DNA of 64,000 nucleotides from assembly GCA_013332095.1 (NCBI GenBank), contig JABENI010000013.1, forward strand, positions 18,478 through 82,477, written 5' to 3'. Made by a program: the position numbers and the translations under genes. Below are positions 1 to 9,039 of this stretch, piece by piece. Under the pieces are notes generated by a model, which was given only the letters and a program-made list of their open reading frames with translations, was not told where the DNA came from and did no database searches. Each line of letters starts with the position of its first letter. The first letter of the stretch is position 1. The stretch is from Candidatus Bathyoplasma sp. NZ. Its GTDB lineage: Bacteria; Bacillota_I; Bacilli_A; MAG-NZ.

Positions 1-1071
1 CATCCTCGCAACTGCTGCTGCTAGCGAGGTGCCGATAACTACCGCTGGTAAGATCATTGATTTTAATGAATTTAATTCAAATAGGACATTGACCCAACCT
101 AAATTAACTGCAAATACTAAAATCAACATCAATCCTAACCAAAAGTTGGGAATTGAAAGTCCTACTAATGCTGTTGTCATTGCGATATAATCAAATTTAG
201 AATACTGCTTAATCGCTGATATTATTCCTGCTGGAACGGCTATTAAAACTGCTACTAATATTGAAAGTAGCGCAATTTTAAAAGTAATTGGAAATTTTTC
301 CACAATCAGATCAGTAACAGGCAAATTACTTTGATAACTGTTCCCAAAGTCAAAAGTAATTACACTTTTGAACGTTTGAAACAATTGTTCGATATAAGAT
401 TTATCCAAACCATAACTTATTCTCCAAGCATCGATTGCTTCTTGGTTAGCACCACGGCCTAAAACGTTAATTGCCGGGTCCGATGGTGATATCCATAAAA
501 TGGAAAACACGACAAATACTACGCCAAAAATAACAAATATTAACATAAAAATTCTTTCTAAAGAATATTTTAAAAAGGGAAATTTAAATACTAAGACAAC
601 TAAATACATTGGAAAAGCTAATAATAATGAAATATAAAAAACTACTCTATTATCCAGCATTTTTAAAAAACTATCTCTAAAATTCATAACTTGCAAATCT
701 TTTTTTTCAAATTTTTGCTTAAAGAGTTTAGTCGTTAATTGTTCAAATCGCTTCTTAGCATTTTTATTTGCCCTTGCTTCAATTTTTCTTTCAACCATTT
801 CGTCACCAAAATAGCGATTAATTTTTAGAATTTCTGCTCTTTCTTCTTGCAAAATTTCGGCAAATTTGTTTTCTGTTGCCAGTGAGTCTAATATTTTTCT
901 TTTATGGGCTGCGACATTTGCTTTTCTATTTTGGTTTTTCAAATTAAAAAGAGCCATGACTGAAAAAACATGTCCAAATAATATTATTAATAGTCGATAA
1001 AATTTATATTTATAAGCAGTACAATAAAGCTTCTTAAATTCACTGATAAATTTTCCTTCTTCCATCTTCAT
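1..1071 (-). CDS. oppB: Oligopeptide ABC transporter permease OppB, 3' end off the left edge
   Basis: Inner-membrane permease of a peptide importer, working with OppC, two ATPases and a lipoprotein. The frame is open from the ATG at 1071, preceded by AAGAGG at 5 bases spacing, to base 1. The OppB core begins near residue 172 (LERIFMLIFVIFGVVF), followed by SPSDPAINVLGRGA, the typical N-terminal periplasmic loop. The visible end, PAVVIGTSLAAAVARM, matches the cytoplasmic EAA loop that contacts the ATPase. Odd: about 170 residues precede the usual start, with one hydrophobic segment near residues 24-42, a charged Lys/Glu/Arg-rich stretch, and a second hydrophobic segment near 142-163. Ordinary OppB proteins start close to the core. 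The extension is seen directly; its role is unknown. Confidence 0.88.
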   Translation of the reverse strand, partial: MKMEEGKFISEFKKLYCTAYKYKFYRLLIILFGHVFSVMALFNLKNQNRKANVAAHKRKILDSLATENKFAEILQEERAEILKINRYFGDEMVERKIEARANKNAKKRFEQLTTKLFKQKFEKKDLQVMNFRDSFLKMLDNRVVFYISLLLAFPMYLVVLVFKFPFLKYSLERIFMLIFVIFGVVFVVFSILWISPSDPAINVLGRGANQEAIDAWRISYGLDKSYIEQLFQTFKSVITFDFGNSYQSNLPVTDLIVEKFPITFKIALLSILVAVLIAVPAGIISAIKQYSKFDYIAMTTALVGLSIPNFWLGLMLILVFAVNLGWVNVLFELNSLKSMILPAVVIGTSLAAAVARM

Positions 1072-1158
1072 CTCAGCCTCTTTTCGCTTAATTTCTCTAT
1101 CTCAATTTTTATTAAAAAGATTATAGCACAGTTTTTAATGTATTTCATTAAATATTAA

Positions 1159-2082
1159 TTAATTTTTTTCTATAACTCGCATTTTTGCTGAGTGACTGCG
1201 ATTATTTTTTAACACTTCTTCTGCAGTTGGTAAAACAGGTTTTCTAGTAATTAAACTAAATTCTCTAACAATATCGCATTCTTTAATCGGTACTCCTTTT
1301 AAAGTTTTAATTTCCACAACGCTTTTAAAGGTTTTTTTAGCAATTTTATCTTCTAGTGAATGAAAAGAAATAACAACAATTCTTCCTTTTGGTTTTAAAA
1401 TTGTCAGTGAATCTGTTAAAGATTTAGCAAAAGTTTTTAATTCATCATTTACCGCTATCCTAACCGCTTGAAATACTTTTTTTGCTGGATGACCTTTTCT
1501 TCTGACCGCACCTGGTGTTGCGTTTAGGATTATTTCAACAAATTCAAAAGTTGTTTCAATCGGCTTTATCTCTCTCGCTTTTATAATTGCATCAGTTAAT
1601 CTTTTAGCATAAGTGATTTCCCCATATTTGTTAAAAATATAAATTAGATCTTTATCAGAATAATTGTTAATTACCGTAAAAGCACTGACTAGTTGTTCTT
1701 GATTCATTCGCATATCTAATTCTGCTTCTAAATGGTAACTAAATCCTCTTTCAGGAATATCGAAATGAAATGATGACACCCCTAAATCGTATAAAATACC
1801 ATCTACTTTTGTTATCTTTCTCTTTTCTAATTCGTTTTTTATATTTACAAAATTACTTTTTATTATTTCAAAATTATCGCCTAATTCCAATAATTTTTCC
1901 TCTGCTCTTTGAATAGCGTATTGGTCTTGGTCAAAACAATATAAAAATCCCTCGGGTATCAGTTTTAAAATTTCACTGGAATGGCCACCACCACCTAAAG
2001 TGCAATCAACATAAACACCATCTTTTTTTATATTTAAATAGTTTAACGATTCGTCAAGTAGTACTGATACATGTTTGTACAT
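1159..2082 (-). CDS. rsmH: 16S rRNA (cytosine(1402)-N4)-methyltransferase RsmH
   Basis: Transfers methyl from S-adenosylmethionine to N4 of C1402 in the 16S rRNA decoding centre. The 307 residues match the usual family length. The N-terminus MYKHVSVLLDESLNYL and the SAM-binding stretch VDCTLGGGGHSSEIL (about residues 25-39) are diagnostic, as are YDLGVSSFHFD and the C-terminal VVISFHSLEDKI. AAAGGAGG lies just upstream of the ATG. In most Bacillota this gene sits between mraZ and ftsL in the division-wall cluster. Here no mraZ, ftsL or mra genes are adjacent, so it has left that cluster. It follows rpmF, from which a terminator hairpin separates it. Confidence 0.95.
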   Translation of the reverse strand: MYKHVSVLLDESLNYLNIKKDGVYVDCTLGGGGHSSEILKLIPEGFLYCFDQDQYAIQRAEEKLLELGDNFEIIKSNFVNIKNELEKRKITKVDGILYDLGVSSFHFDIPERGFSYHLEAELDMRMNQEQLVSAFTVINNYSDKDLIYIFNKYGEITYAKRLTDAIIKAREIKPIETTFEFVEIILNATPGAVRRKGHPAKKVFQAVRIAVNDELKTFAKSLTDSLTILKPKGRIVVISFHSLEDKIAKKTFKSVVEIKTLKGVPIKECDIVREFSLITRKPVLPTAEEVLKNNRSHSAKMRVIEKN

Positions 2083-2109
2083 TTAGATGCCTCCTTTATT
2101 TATAATAGA

Positions 2110-2135
2110 AAAGCACTTCCCAAATGAAGTGCTTT
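2110..2135 (-). terminator. Rho-independent terminator after rpmF
   Basis: A perfect 10-base inverted repeat (AAAGCACTTC ... GAAGTGCTTT) with a 6-base loop, followed on the minus strand by TTTTCTATT. It lies between the rpmF stop and the rsmH start and should end the yceD-rpmF transcript. Confidence 0.8.
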
Positions 2136-2142
2136 CTAGAAT

Positions 2143-2325
2143 CTATTCACCTTTTACTACCTTTACTTCTTTCCCTGCATAAAATCCACATTCTTTACAC
2201 ACTCTATGTGATAATTTCATTTCTCCACAGTTTGAGCATACTACCATACCTGGTACACTTAATTTTAAATGTGTTCTTCTCTTACGCTTTTTCGTTTTCG
2301 AGGTTCTCCTAAACGGTACTGCCAT
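2143..2325 (-). CDS. rpmF: 50S ribosomal protein L32
   Basis: Small protein of the large ribosomal subunit, 60 residues. The N-terminus [19 protein letters not shown] is the L32 signature. The four cysteines CSNCG ... CKECG form the zinc-binding pair of the zinc-containing (C+) form. It begins one base after the YceD-family gene ends, with AAGGAGG overlapping that stop, so the two are co-transcribed, as in many bacteria. A terminator follows directly. Confidence 0.97.
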   Translation of the reverse strand: MAVPFRRTSKTKKRKRRTHLKLSVPGMVVCSNCGEMKLSHRVCKECGFYAGKEVKVVKGE

Positions 2326-2326
2326 G

Positions 2327-2797
2327 TTATTTTCCTCCTTTTAAAAAATTTTCTAAATCTCTAAAAGCGGGGTTAATCTTTTTACTATCTTCCTGGACTA
2401 ATTCATCCGTAAAAACATTTTGACCACTTTCACTAACTGCTTTCATAGGTTTTAAAGACAATATGTTTAACCAAATAATTTTGCTTAAATCGATTGTAAT
2501 TCCGTCAATTAAATTATCATCAGAACTTTCATTGTCTGAAAATATTTCTAACAATTTTTCATCGATTTCAATTTTGACTAAATTCAATGTTATTGCGCAT
2601 TCTAAATAAATATTAGTTTTAATACTATAGTCAAATACGTATTTATCATCGATAATACTCATATTCCCTTTTACTTGAACTGAATCAATTTTTTTAATAT
2701 CTTCAGAATCGACAATATTTTTAGAAAAGTCTAACTTCTCTTCAAATAACAGCGAACGATTAAGATATTTATTCAATTCTGTAACAGTCCATTTCAT
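2327..2797 (-). CDS. YceD/DUF177 family protein
   Basis: 156-residue protein of the YceD/DUF177 family, which commonly precedes rpmF; in plants and E. coli, members are linked to 23S rRNA maturation. Support comes from the rpmF neighbourhood and the C-terminal pattern, an acidic stretch then a short proline-containing tail ([17 protein letters not shown]) typical of Gram-positive members. I chose the ATG at 2797 (MKWT) because AGGTGG lies 5 bases upstream. A GTG three codons earlier would sit inside that ribosome-binding site. A good promoter is found at 2823-2851. Family function in this lineage is not established. Confidence 0.8.
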   Translation of the reverse strand: MKWTVTELNKYLNRSLLFEEKLDFSKNIVDSEDIKKIDSVQVKGNMSIIDDKYVFDYSIKTNIYLECAITLNLVKIEIDEKLLEIFSDNESSDDNLIDGITIDLSKIIWLNILSLKPMKAVSESGQNVFTDELVQEDSKKINPAFRDLENFLKGGK

Positions 2798-2822
2798 AAA
2801 AACCACCTACATCTACTTGAAT

Positions 2823-2851
2823 AGTATACAAATTACTAGCACCAAAGTCAA
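2823..2851 (-). promoter_or_regulatory. Sigma-A type promoter for yceD-rpmF
   Basis: On the minus strand TTGACT (-35) and TATACT (-10) are separated by exactly 17 bases, ending about 25 bases upstream of the YceD-family start codon. The divergent gene tmcAL starts at 2902 on the other strand. Confidence 0.7.
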
Positions 2852-2901
2852 ACATTTTTCAAAAAAATATTGATATGTGATACTATATTATAGGTGATAC
2901 T

Positions 2902-4026
2902 ATGAAAAAAATAGGAATTATTGTTGAATACAACCCATTGCACAATGGACATTTACATCATATTATGGAAGCAAGACGTTTGAGCAAAGCTGATTATCTA
3001 ATTGCAGTAATGAGTGGAAACTTTGTCCAACGTGGCGAACCAGCACTAATTGATAAGTGGAGCAGAGCTAAATTAGCAATTGAAGCTAGTGTCGATTTAG
3101 TTGTTGAACTACCATTTGTCTATGTAAATCAAAGTGCCGATACTTTTGCTTTTGGAAGTATTGATATTTTAAATAAACTTAAAATTGATGAACTGTATTT
3201 CGGCAGTGAATCTAACGATATTGATAAACTGCTTAAAATTGCGAATATCTTCGAAACTCCAAATTATCAAGAAATATTAAAAAAATATCTTAAATTAGGA
3301 AATAGTTATCCAAGTGCTAATGGGAAAGCTGTTTATGAAATAACCAAAGAAAATTATACTTCAAACGATAATTTAGGAATTCAATATATTAGAGCTATCA
3401 ACAAAATAAACCCTAATATCAAACCGCTTACGATCCAAAGAATTCATTCAAATTATCATGATTTAGTAGCAACTGATAGTAAAATTGCTAGCGCAACTGC
3501 TATTAGAAAGATGGATAACTTTAAAAATTATGTACCTGAGTACTGTTATCAGATGTTAATCAATAGTATATTTCATCATCTCAGTGATTATTTTCCTTTA
3601 ATTAAACATCAATTAATAACAAATAAAGATCTATCAAATATTTTTTTAGTCAGCGAAGGAATCGAAAATAGATTGCTTAAACACTGCCACATTGAAGATT
3701 TTGATACTTTTTTAAACGCTTGTTATACTAGACGTCATACCCAAAATAAAGTACGCCGTATTTTAATTAATATTTTATGTAATATTACTAAAGAAGATAT
3801 TAAAAAGACCAATTTCTTAAACGGAGTTACTTACATCAGAGTACTAGCAATGAATGATCGAGGTAGAAAAATTTTAAACAGTGTTAAAAAAAATGAGCAA
3901 ATTAAAATCATTTCCAAATTGAGTGAGCATACTGACCCGATGTTAGATATTGAAAAAAAAGTTTCCCAAATTTATGATTCTCAATTGGCTAGCAATGAAT
4001 TTAAATCACTGTATTATAAAAAATAA
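2902..4026 (+). CDS. tmcAL: tRNA(Met) cytidine acetate ligase TmcAL
   Basis: ATP-dependent enzyme that forms N4-acetylcytidine at the wobble position of elongator tRNA-Met using acetate; formerly annotated YlbM or nucleotidyltransferase. The 374-residue length is normal. The N-terminus GIIVEYNPLHNGHLHHI carries the HxGH-type nucleotidyltransferase motif. AVMSGNFVQRGEPALIDKW, VELPFVYVNQSADTFA and YFGSES are family hallmarks. AGGTGATACT precedes the ATG. It is divergent from the yceD-rpmF pair, one of the few plus-strand genes here. The 254 bases downstream, to 4280, hold no gene I can support. Confidence 0.93.
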   Translation: MKKIGIIVEYNPLHNGHLHHIMEARRLSKADYLIAVMSGNFVQRGEPALIDKWSRAKLAIEASVDLVVELPFVYVNQSADTFAFGSIDILNKLKIDELYFGSESNDIDKLLKIANIFETPNYQEILKKYLKLGNSYPSANGKAVYEITKENYTSNDNLGIQYIRAINKINPNIKPLTIQRIHSNYHDLVATDSKIASATAIRKMDNFKNYVPEYCYQMLINSIFHHLSDYFPLIKHQLITNKDLSNIFLVSEGIENRLLKHCHIEDFDTFLNACYTRRHTQNKVRRILINILCNITKEDIKKTNFLNGVTYIRVLAMNDRGRKILNSVKKNEQIKIISKLSEHTDPMLDIEKKVSQIYDSQLASNEFKSLYYKK

Positions 4027-4280
4027 ATATTTCCACAAATAAGATATAAATTATAGAGAAAAGCAAAATTCATATTTATTATTTAAACAGAAAAGAATAG
4101 TTTTGATCCTTTAATATCTCAGTATCGGTAAAAACTTCAATTATAAAAAACTAAAAATAGGAAAAATTAATCTTCTGGATCTTCTGAATATAACTATTAC
4201 ATCCTTTAAGTAGCATAATAATAGTTTCTATTATTTTCAGAGCATTCCTGAAACATTTAATTTTCCCTTTTGATCTTCTA

Positions 4281-5900
4281 TTAATTTCTATTAGCGTTTA
4301 AATTTATTATTTTATTGGCTAACGTATCATAATCATCAGTATGCTCTACAATAAGAGTGATTAACTGATTTTTGTTGTTTTTAATATATTTCAGCACCAG
4401 TTTTCTTATTTCTTCATCAAGATTTGACATAACTTCATCCAAAATTAGTATTGGTCTACTGCGGTAGATACAACGAGCAAATGCTATTAATTTTATCTGA
4501 CCTCCTGATAATGAATTCCCATTCTCTTTTATAACAAGACTGTTATCTAATATATCTTTACTAAAATAATTATTAAAATTCAATGAAGAGATTATCTCAT
4601 TGTATTTGTTTAAATCTAATTTTTCATTTAATACGATATTATCAAGCAATGATAAATTAAAAATGTACGGTCTTTGCCTAGTAATTGACACATAATCGAG
4701 AGAATTACCTGGCTTGTCATCGTATAATATACTTCCAGTATCAGAAAGTAGTTCTTCAGACAACATATTTAAAATTGTAGATTTCCCACTTCCGTTTGGA
4801 CCTTTTAATAAGGCAATATCTCCTAGCAGTAAATCTAATGAAAAATTTTCTATAACACTATTTTTGCTATTAGCGTAAGTGTAAGATAAATTGTTAAGGC
4901 TATATTTACTTATTTTATTTACGGGATATATTTTTTTATCTATCCTGTCTTTAGAATCTAACGAAAAATTCTTTTCGATTCTTTTACCTACGATAGATAT
5001 TCTTTTAAATCGCTCGATAGTTACACTTAAATGCATTAACGGCTCAGTTATTTTTTGTAAATATGCCACATATAAAAAATAAGTACCTAGGGTAAAAGGT
5101 CCTGATATTATTTTAACTCCTGAAAAATATAAAATTCCCACTAATAGCAAAGAAGAAAAAGTCGCTGAAAGTGTTGAGAAAGTTGTAATACCCATAGCAA
5201 ACTTTAAGCCAAAGTTGCAATTTTCCTTAATTACTTTCTTACATTTTTTATTAAAAATTGAATTAGCACCATTGCTTCTTATTTCAAATATTCCTAAAAT
5301 AATTTCTTGTATTTTCGAACTAACAGTAATTTTTTTATCCAGTGCCTCCGGCAGATATTTAGTAATAAAATAATTACTTAATACGAAGAAAAACATCGAT
5401 ATTATAACACCAATAACAGCAAAGATAGTTAGAAACAGACTAATATTAACCATTACTATAACAGCCACTATTAAGGTAATGATGGAAAATATACTAGAAA
5501 ATATTTCAGCCGAAAATACTTCTTCTAACTGCCATGCTTCAGATGTTTTTTGCGATATTTCACCTGAACTTTGATTCACAAAAAAACTATTTTTCTTTAA
5601 CATCAAGTTATATATTAGTTTATCATAAATATTTCTGATAAATACCTTTGCTACTTTTGTGAATAAATATATATTTAACAAATCAAAAATAGTATTTAGA
5701 ATATATAAAATTACCATTATTATACTTAACTTAGTTAATAAATCTATGTCACCGTTTCCTATTGCATCATCAATAATTGATTTACTTATAAAGGGGATAC
5801 GAAGACCTATAAACATCGAAAACCCAGCACATATTAAGCCGATGATTAATATAAATATATTCTTTTTTAGGACGTTTAAAAATATTTTAAATAATTTCAT
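4281..5900 (-). CDS. ABC-type exporter, fused membrane and ATPase domains
   Basis: A 539-residue half-transporter of the peptide/bacteriocin/lipid exporter class. Residues about 1-300 hold six predicted membrane helices. The nucleotide-binding domain follows with Walker A GPNGSGKST near residue 365, signature LSGGQ, Walker B ILILDEVMSNLD and the switch histidine in VEHTDD. It would act as a homodimer or with a partner not seen here. There is no N-terminal C39 peptidase domain. RBS GAGG precedes the ATG. The only neighbour upstream is a subtilisin-like fragment (5985-6230), which suggests the remains of a peptide maturation/export locus. The substrate cannot be told from the sequence. Confidence 0.85.
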   Translation of the reverse strand: MKLFKIFLNVLKKNIFILIIGLICAGFSMFIGLRIPFISKSIIDDAIGNGDIDLLTKLSIIMVILYILNTIFDLLNIYLFTKVAKVFIRNIYDKLIYNLMLKKNSFFVNQSSGEISQKTSEAWQLEEVFSAEIFSSIFSIITLIVAVIVMVNISLFLTIFAVIGVIISMFFFVLSNYFITKYLPEALDKKITVSSKIQEIILGIFEIRSNGANSIFNKKCKKVIKENCNFGLKFAMGITTFSTLSATFSSLLLVGILYFSGVKIISGPFTLGTYFLYVAYLQKITEPLMHLSVTIERFKRISIVGKRIEKNFSLDSKDRIDKKIYPVNKISKYSLNNLSYTYANSKNSVIENFSLDLLLGDIALLKGPNGSGKSTILNMLSEELLSDTGSILYDDKPGNSLDYVSITRQRPYIFNLSLLDNIVLNEKLDLNKYNEIISSLNFNNYFSKDILDNSLVIKENGNSLSGGQIKLIAFARCIYRSRPILILDEVMSNLDEEIRKLVLKYIKNNKNQLITLIVEHTDDYDTLANKIINLNANRN

Positions 5901-5984
5901 CTTATACCTCTATTTATTAATTAATCTGGAAACTCTTCTTCTTGTAGTTTAATTAATTTTATTATAGCACTTATGAGTTTTTAT

Positions 5985-6230
5985 TTATTGGCGATGAACC
6001 ATGTCCTTAGAATTGGTTGCATCATCATAATATATTTCTATATTTGGAGCATATTTTATTGCAAATTCAATCATGAAATCTCCATGTGTCTTTTTAGTTG
6101 CATTAATTATAGCAGAATCATTTATAACCATATTATTTTGCATTGTTGATAATTCCCCATCAATAATTCCTATTTTTATACTGTTATCAATATTGTTTTT
6201 TATAACGAAATAATTATTATTATTACAAAA
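5985..6230 (-). pseudogene. Fragment of a subtilisin-like (S8) serine protease
   Basis: An open stretch of 81 codons between TAG at 6231-6233 and TAA at 5985, with no good start or RBS; the first ATG is at 6143. Two S8-like catalytic motifs are readable: IKIGIIDGE (Asp motif) and THGDFMIEFAIKYAP (His motif), followed by IEIYYDDA. The Asn and Ser parts of the fold are missing. S8 proteases of this compact form often accompany peptide exporters, which fits the adjacent ABC gene. The motif match is by eye, so this is tentative; a short unrelated protein is the alternative. Confidence 0.45.
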
Positions 6231-6271
6231 CTAATTATCAAAAATAATCTTAAAAATACTATTATTTTCTT

Positions 6272-7282
6272 TTATAATGTCATCTCCTCTGAGGCAAGAA
6301 AATAAAATCCACAAACATCAATTAATAAAAGAACTTTAGTCCCCATAGTAAATACAAAATTATAGTTGTCGTATAGTGGCCCATCTATATATATATCATC
6401 TGTGAAGAGTTGTGTTGGAAAATCAAAAGCACGACGTGTACTTGTAATTGATATTTTAAATAATTCAATGAATTTATTTCTTGTAGTTTCATTTAATTCA
6501 AATTTATATACTTTATCTTTACGAAACCCAGATTTAATTTTCCATATTCTATTTTCCTCAGTAAACTCAATTTCAACTTTTTTAAAATTAGTTAAAGAAG
6601 TAGATTTAATCCACTTTATTAGTTCTGTTTCATCAGAATCACCATAATTATTTTTATAAGCATAAACATTTTCTGCTTCACATAATGTTTTTTTAATAAC
6701 TGTTAGCAATTCTTCATCCTGATAACATAAATGTTTATATTTACCAAGTTTAAGTTTTGTTAGCCCTGCCATATCAAGCATGTTCTCATTTTCTGGTAAT
6801 ATCATCTTCTCTGATACAAGAAAATCAAATGAATGAATATAAGTGGATAAAAGAACTTTCTTGTCAATAGTAAATATAAAATCATAGTTTTCCTGTAATA
6901 TGTCCATTAATAACAACTGTCTTGGGCCACCACAAACACCATGACCTTTAACTAATACTTTAAATAATTTAATGAATGTCTTTCTTGTAGTTTTATTTAA
7001 TTCAAGTTTATATACTTTCTCTTCACGAACTGAAGTTTTAATTTTCTCTATTCGATTTTCCTCAATAAATTCAATTTCAACTTCTTTAAAATTAGTTAAA
7101 GAAGTAGATTTAATCCACTTCATTAGGTCTGATTCTCCTTCGTCAAAACTATAATCATAAGTTTTATAGGCATAAACATATTCTGATTCACATACTATTT
7201 TTTTAATAACTTTTAGCAATTCTTCATCCAGATAATGTACTTTTCTATATTTACCAAGTTTAAGTTTTTTTAGGTCTGCCAT
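6272..7282 (-). CDS. Paralogue 1 of a local family: two copies of an unrecognised domain
   Basis: 336 residues made of two copies of a roughly 165-residue domain also found at the N-terminus of the next three genes. Shared landmarks are KLKLGKY, a helix with VIKK.L.EAE.VYAYK, WIKSTSLTNFK.VEIEF, E(L/T)TR..FI.LFK and a final DFVFT..KVLL...FDF..SE. The zinc ribbon and coiled-coil tail of paralogues 2-4 is absent. I start at ATG 7282 by analogy with the conserved MEN/MED starts of the others, about 11 bases after AGGAG. An in-frame ATG at 7405 would add 41 residues, but that part is homologous to the untranslated leader of paralogue 2. Function unknown. Confidence 0.6.
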   Translation of the reverse strand: MADLKKLKLGKYRKVHYLDEELLKVIKKIVCESEYVYAYKTYDYSFDEGESDLMKWIKSTSLTNFKEVEIEFIEENRIEKIKTSVREEKVYKLELNKTTRKTFIKLFKVLVKGHGVCGGPRQLLLMDILQENYDFIFTIDKKVLLSTYIHSFDFLVSEKMILPENENMLDMAGLTKLKLGKYKHLCYQDEELLTVIKKTLCEAENVYAYKNNYGDSDETELIKWIKSTSLTNFKKVEIEFTEENRIWKIKSGFRKDKVYKFELNETTRNKFIELFKISITSTRRAFDFPTQLFTDDIYIDGPLYDNYNFVFTMGTKVLLLIDVCGFYFLASEEMTL

Positions 7283-7572
7283 ACAATCATGTTCTCCTTT
7301 TTTAGGTATTGTGTGATAACGGTCAAAAAATTTTACTATCTTCCGCCGCACACCGTAATCAAATTTTAAGAGTAAGTCATTCATAAAATATATCTTACTG
7401 TTCAATCTAAGTTTCTAATACTTAGTCATACATTCCCTTGTATAGAACAGTTTCCTTATTAGAAAAATCTTTATAACTTTTAATTATTTTATTATTTTCT
7501 GCTTCTCCATACAACAAAAAATCCCTTGACAACACATATATCATGAGATTTCATTGTAATACATAAAAATAT
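7283..7572 (-). repeat. Duplicated intergenic leader, copy A
   Basis: The interval between paralogues 2 and 1 aligns along its length with 8749-9039. Both contain a terminator, a stretch reading TTGAACAGTAAGATATA on the minus strand, and AAAGGAGAA just before the start codon. The tandem unit is therefore gene plus leader, about 1.47 kb. Confidence 0.75.
7518..7551 (-). terminator. Terminator after paralogue 2
   Basis: Minus-strand hairpin AAATCTCATGA ... TCAAGGGATTT followed by a T-run. It has one mismatch compared with the better stem at 8987-9019. Confidence 0.6.
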
Positions 7573-8748
7573 TTATTTGTTTGCAAAAGGGTCTTCATCC
7601 TTCATCTTTATTTCAACCTTACCTTCACGGTCAACAATAACCTCACTAACGAATTGGTCATACAGTTCTCTAGTCAGTTTATCGAAAGATAAGTTTTTGC
7701 TACTTGATATTATATCTTTACTTTGAATTTGCTTATTAACTCTTTCTTTAAAATGTTCTAACTGTATTTGTATTACTTGCATTTTATCAGATAACTCTTC
7801 TGTTTCAGGACGTTCTTTAATTACTAGAAATTTCATTTTTTTTAATTCTTCATATGAAGGTGGTAAAGGTGGTATTTTTAGTTTGAATTGTTTATTGGCT
7901 TGTTTAAATTCAGAGGCTATTTTTAGTTTGAATTGTTCATATAAAGGTGCTATTTGTAGGTTTATTTGTTTAAGATTTTTCTCTAATTTTGATATTTCTT
8001 TTTCAATTTCTTTGTTGTCAATAAATTCAGTTTTTTTTTCAGTAACTAATTTGACATGAGTCTTAATTGTTTGAAGTATTGCTTCTTCTACATTATTAAT
8101 TGCAATTTTACTATTAAAACAATCAATATTTTGGTTTCCATAGTAACATTTAAAATATCCCTTATCTTCAAATATATTGCGTGTTAAATCATTGCCACAT
8201 CCTTCACATTTTACATTATGAATGGTGTGGTGTTCTTCCTCCTGCACTTTGCAATACAGTTCCTCTGATGCAGTAAAAGAAAATGGATGAATAGCAGTCT
8301 TTAAAAGAACTTTATTCCCAATAGTAAATACAAAATCATAGTGGTCATACATTCCGTCATCTATATACATATCATCTAAGAAATGCTGTCTTGAAAAACC
8401 AAGAGCACCACTTATACCTCCAACTGATATTTTAAATAATTCAATGAATTTATTTCTTGTAGTTTCATTTAATTCAACTACATATACATAATCTTCACTA
8501 ACGATAGATTTAATTTCCTCTATTTGATTTTCCTCAGTAAATTCAATTTCAACTTTTTTAAAATTAGTTAAGGAAGTAGCTTTAATCCACTTCATTAGTT
8601 CTATTTCATCAAAACCTTGATTAAAAGTTTTATAGGCATAAACATATTCTGCTTCAGATAATATTTTTTTAATAACTTTTGTAAATTCTTGATCCCAACT
8701 ATTTAAACATCTATATTTACCAACTTTAAGTTTTTTTAGGTTCTCCAT
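7573..8748 (-). CDS. Paralogue 2: unrecognised domain fused to a serine-recombinase-like C-terminus
   Basis: 391 residues. About residues 1-165 are the local domain (KKLKVGKY, WIKATSLTNFKKVEIEF, NETTRNKFIELFK). Residues about 183-215 form a zinc ribbon (CEGCGNDLTR ... GYFKCYYG ... DCFN). A coiled coil follows (IEKEISKLEKNLKQINLQ, then MQVIQIQLEHFKERVN), and the end is LTRELYDQFVSEVIVDREGK plus VEIKMKDED. Ribbon, coiled coil and terminal strand follow the order and wording of large serine recombinases of the TnpX type, but no resolvase catalytic domain is present. This copy has extra residues in the coiled coil with FKLKI occurring twice. Start ATG 8748 is conserved across paralogues; a second ATG at 8757 lies almost on the RBS. 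Function unknown. Confidence 0.65.
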   Translation of the reverse strand: MENLKKLKVGKYRCLNSWDQEFTKVIKKILSEAEYVYAYKTFNQGFDEIELMKWIKATSLTNFKKVEIEFTEENQIEEIKSIVSEDYVYVVELNETTRNKFIELFKISVGGISGALGFSRQHFLDDMYIDDGMYDHYDFVFTIGNKVLLKTAIHPFSFTASEELYCKVQEEEHHTIHNVKCEGCGNDLTRNIFEDKGYFKCYYGNQNIDCFNSKIAINNVEEAILQTIKTHVKLVTEKKTEFIDNKEIEKEISKLEKNLKQINLQIAPLYEQFKLKIASEFKQANKQFKLKIPPLPPSYEELKKMKFLVIKERPETEELSDKMQVIQIQLEHFKERVNKQIQSKDIISSSKNLSFDKLTRELYDQFVSEVIVDREGKVEIKMKDEDPFANK

Positions 8749-9039
8749 ACCAATCATTCTCCTTTTATGGGTATTGTGTGATAATGATCAAAACATTTTC
8801 CTATCTTCCACCACGCACCGTAATCAAATTTTAAGAGTAAATCATTCATAGACTATATCTTACTGTTCAATCTAAACATTTATACACTTGGTCACACGAT
8901 ACCTTGCATAGAACAGTTTCTTTATTAGAAAAACTCTTATAACCCTTTAATTCATTCTACCATTTTCTACTTCTACATACAACAAAAAATCCCTTGACAA
9001 TACATATATCAAGAGATTTCATTATAATAAATAACATAT
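8749..9039 (-). repeat. Duplicated intergenic leader, copy B
   Basis: Aligns with 7283-7572. A 31-codon frame at 8849-8754 ends in ATGA overlapping the alternative start at 8757. The corresponding codons in copy A differ mostly by amino-acid changes (Val/Ala, Arg/Trp twice, Arg/His), so I read it as non-coding leader. Confidence 0.7.
8987..9019 (-). terminator. Terminator after paralogue 3
   Basis: Minus-strand stem AAATCTCTTGA ... TCAAGGGATTT, 11 pairs with one wobble, followed directly by six T. Homologous to 7518-7551. Confidence 0.72.

Noticed and set aside
4027..4280. Possible short gene or RNA between tmcAL and the ABC exporter.
   Set aside because: Stops in every frame and no convincing hairpin or tRNA fold.
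8754..8849. A 31-codon ORF in the leader of paralogue 2, overlapping ATGA with the gene, as a coupled leader peptide.
   Set aside because: Between leader copies nearly all differences change the amino acid, and in paralogue 4 the stop and spacing differ; no sign of protein constraint.
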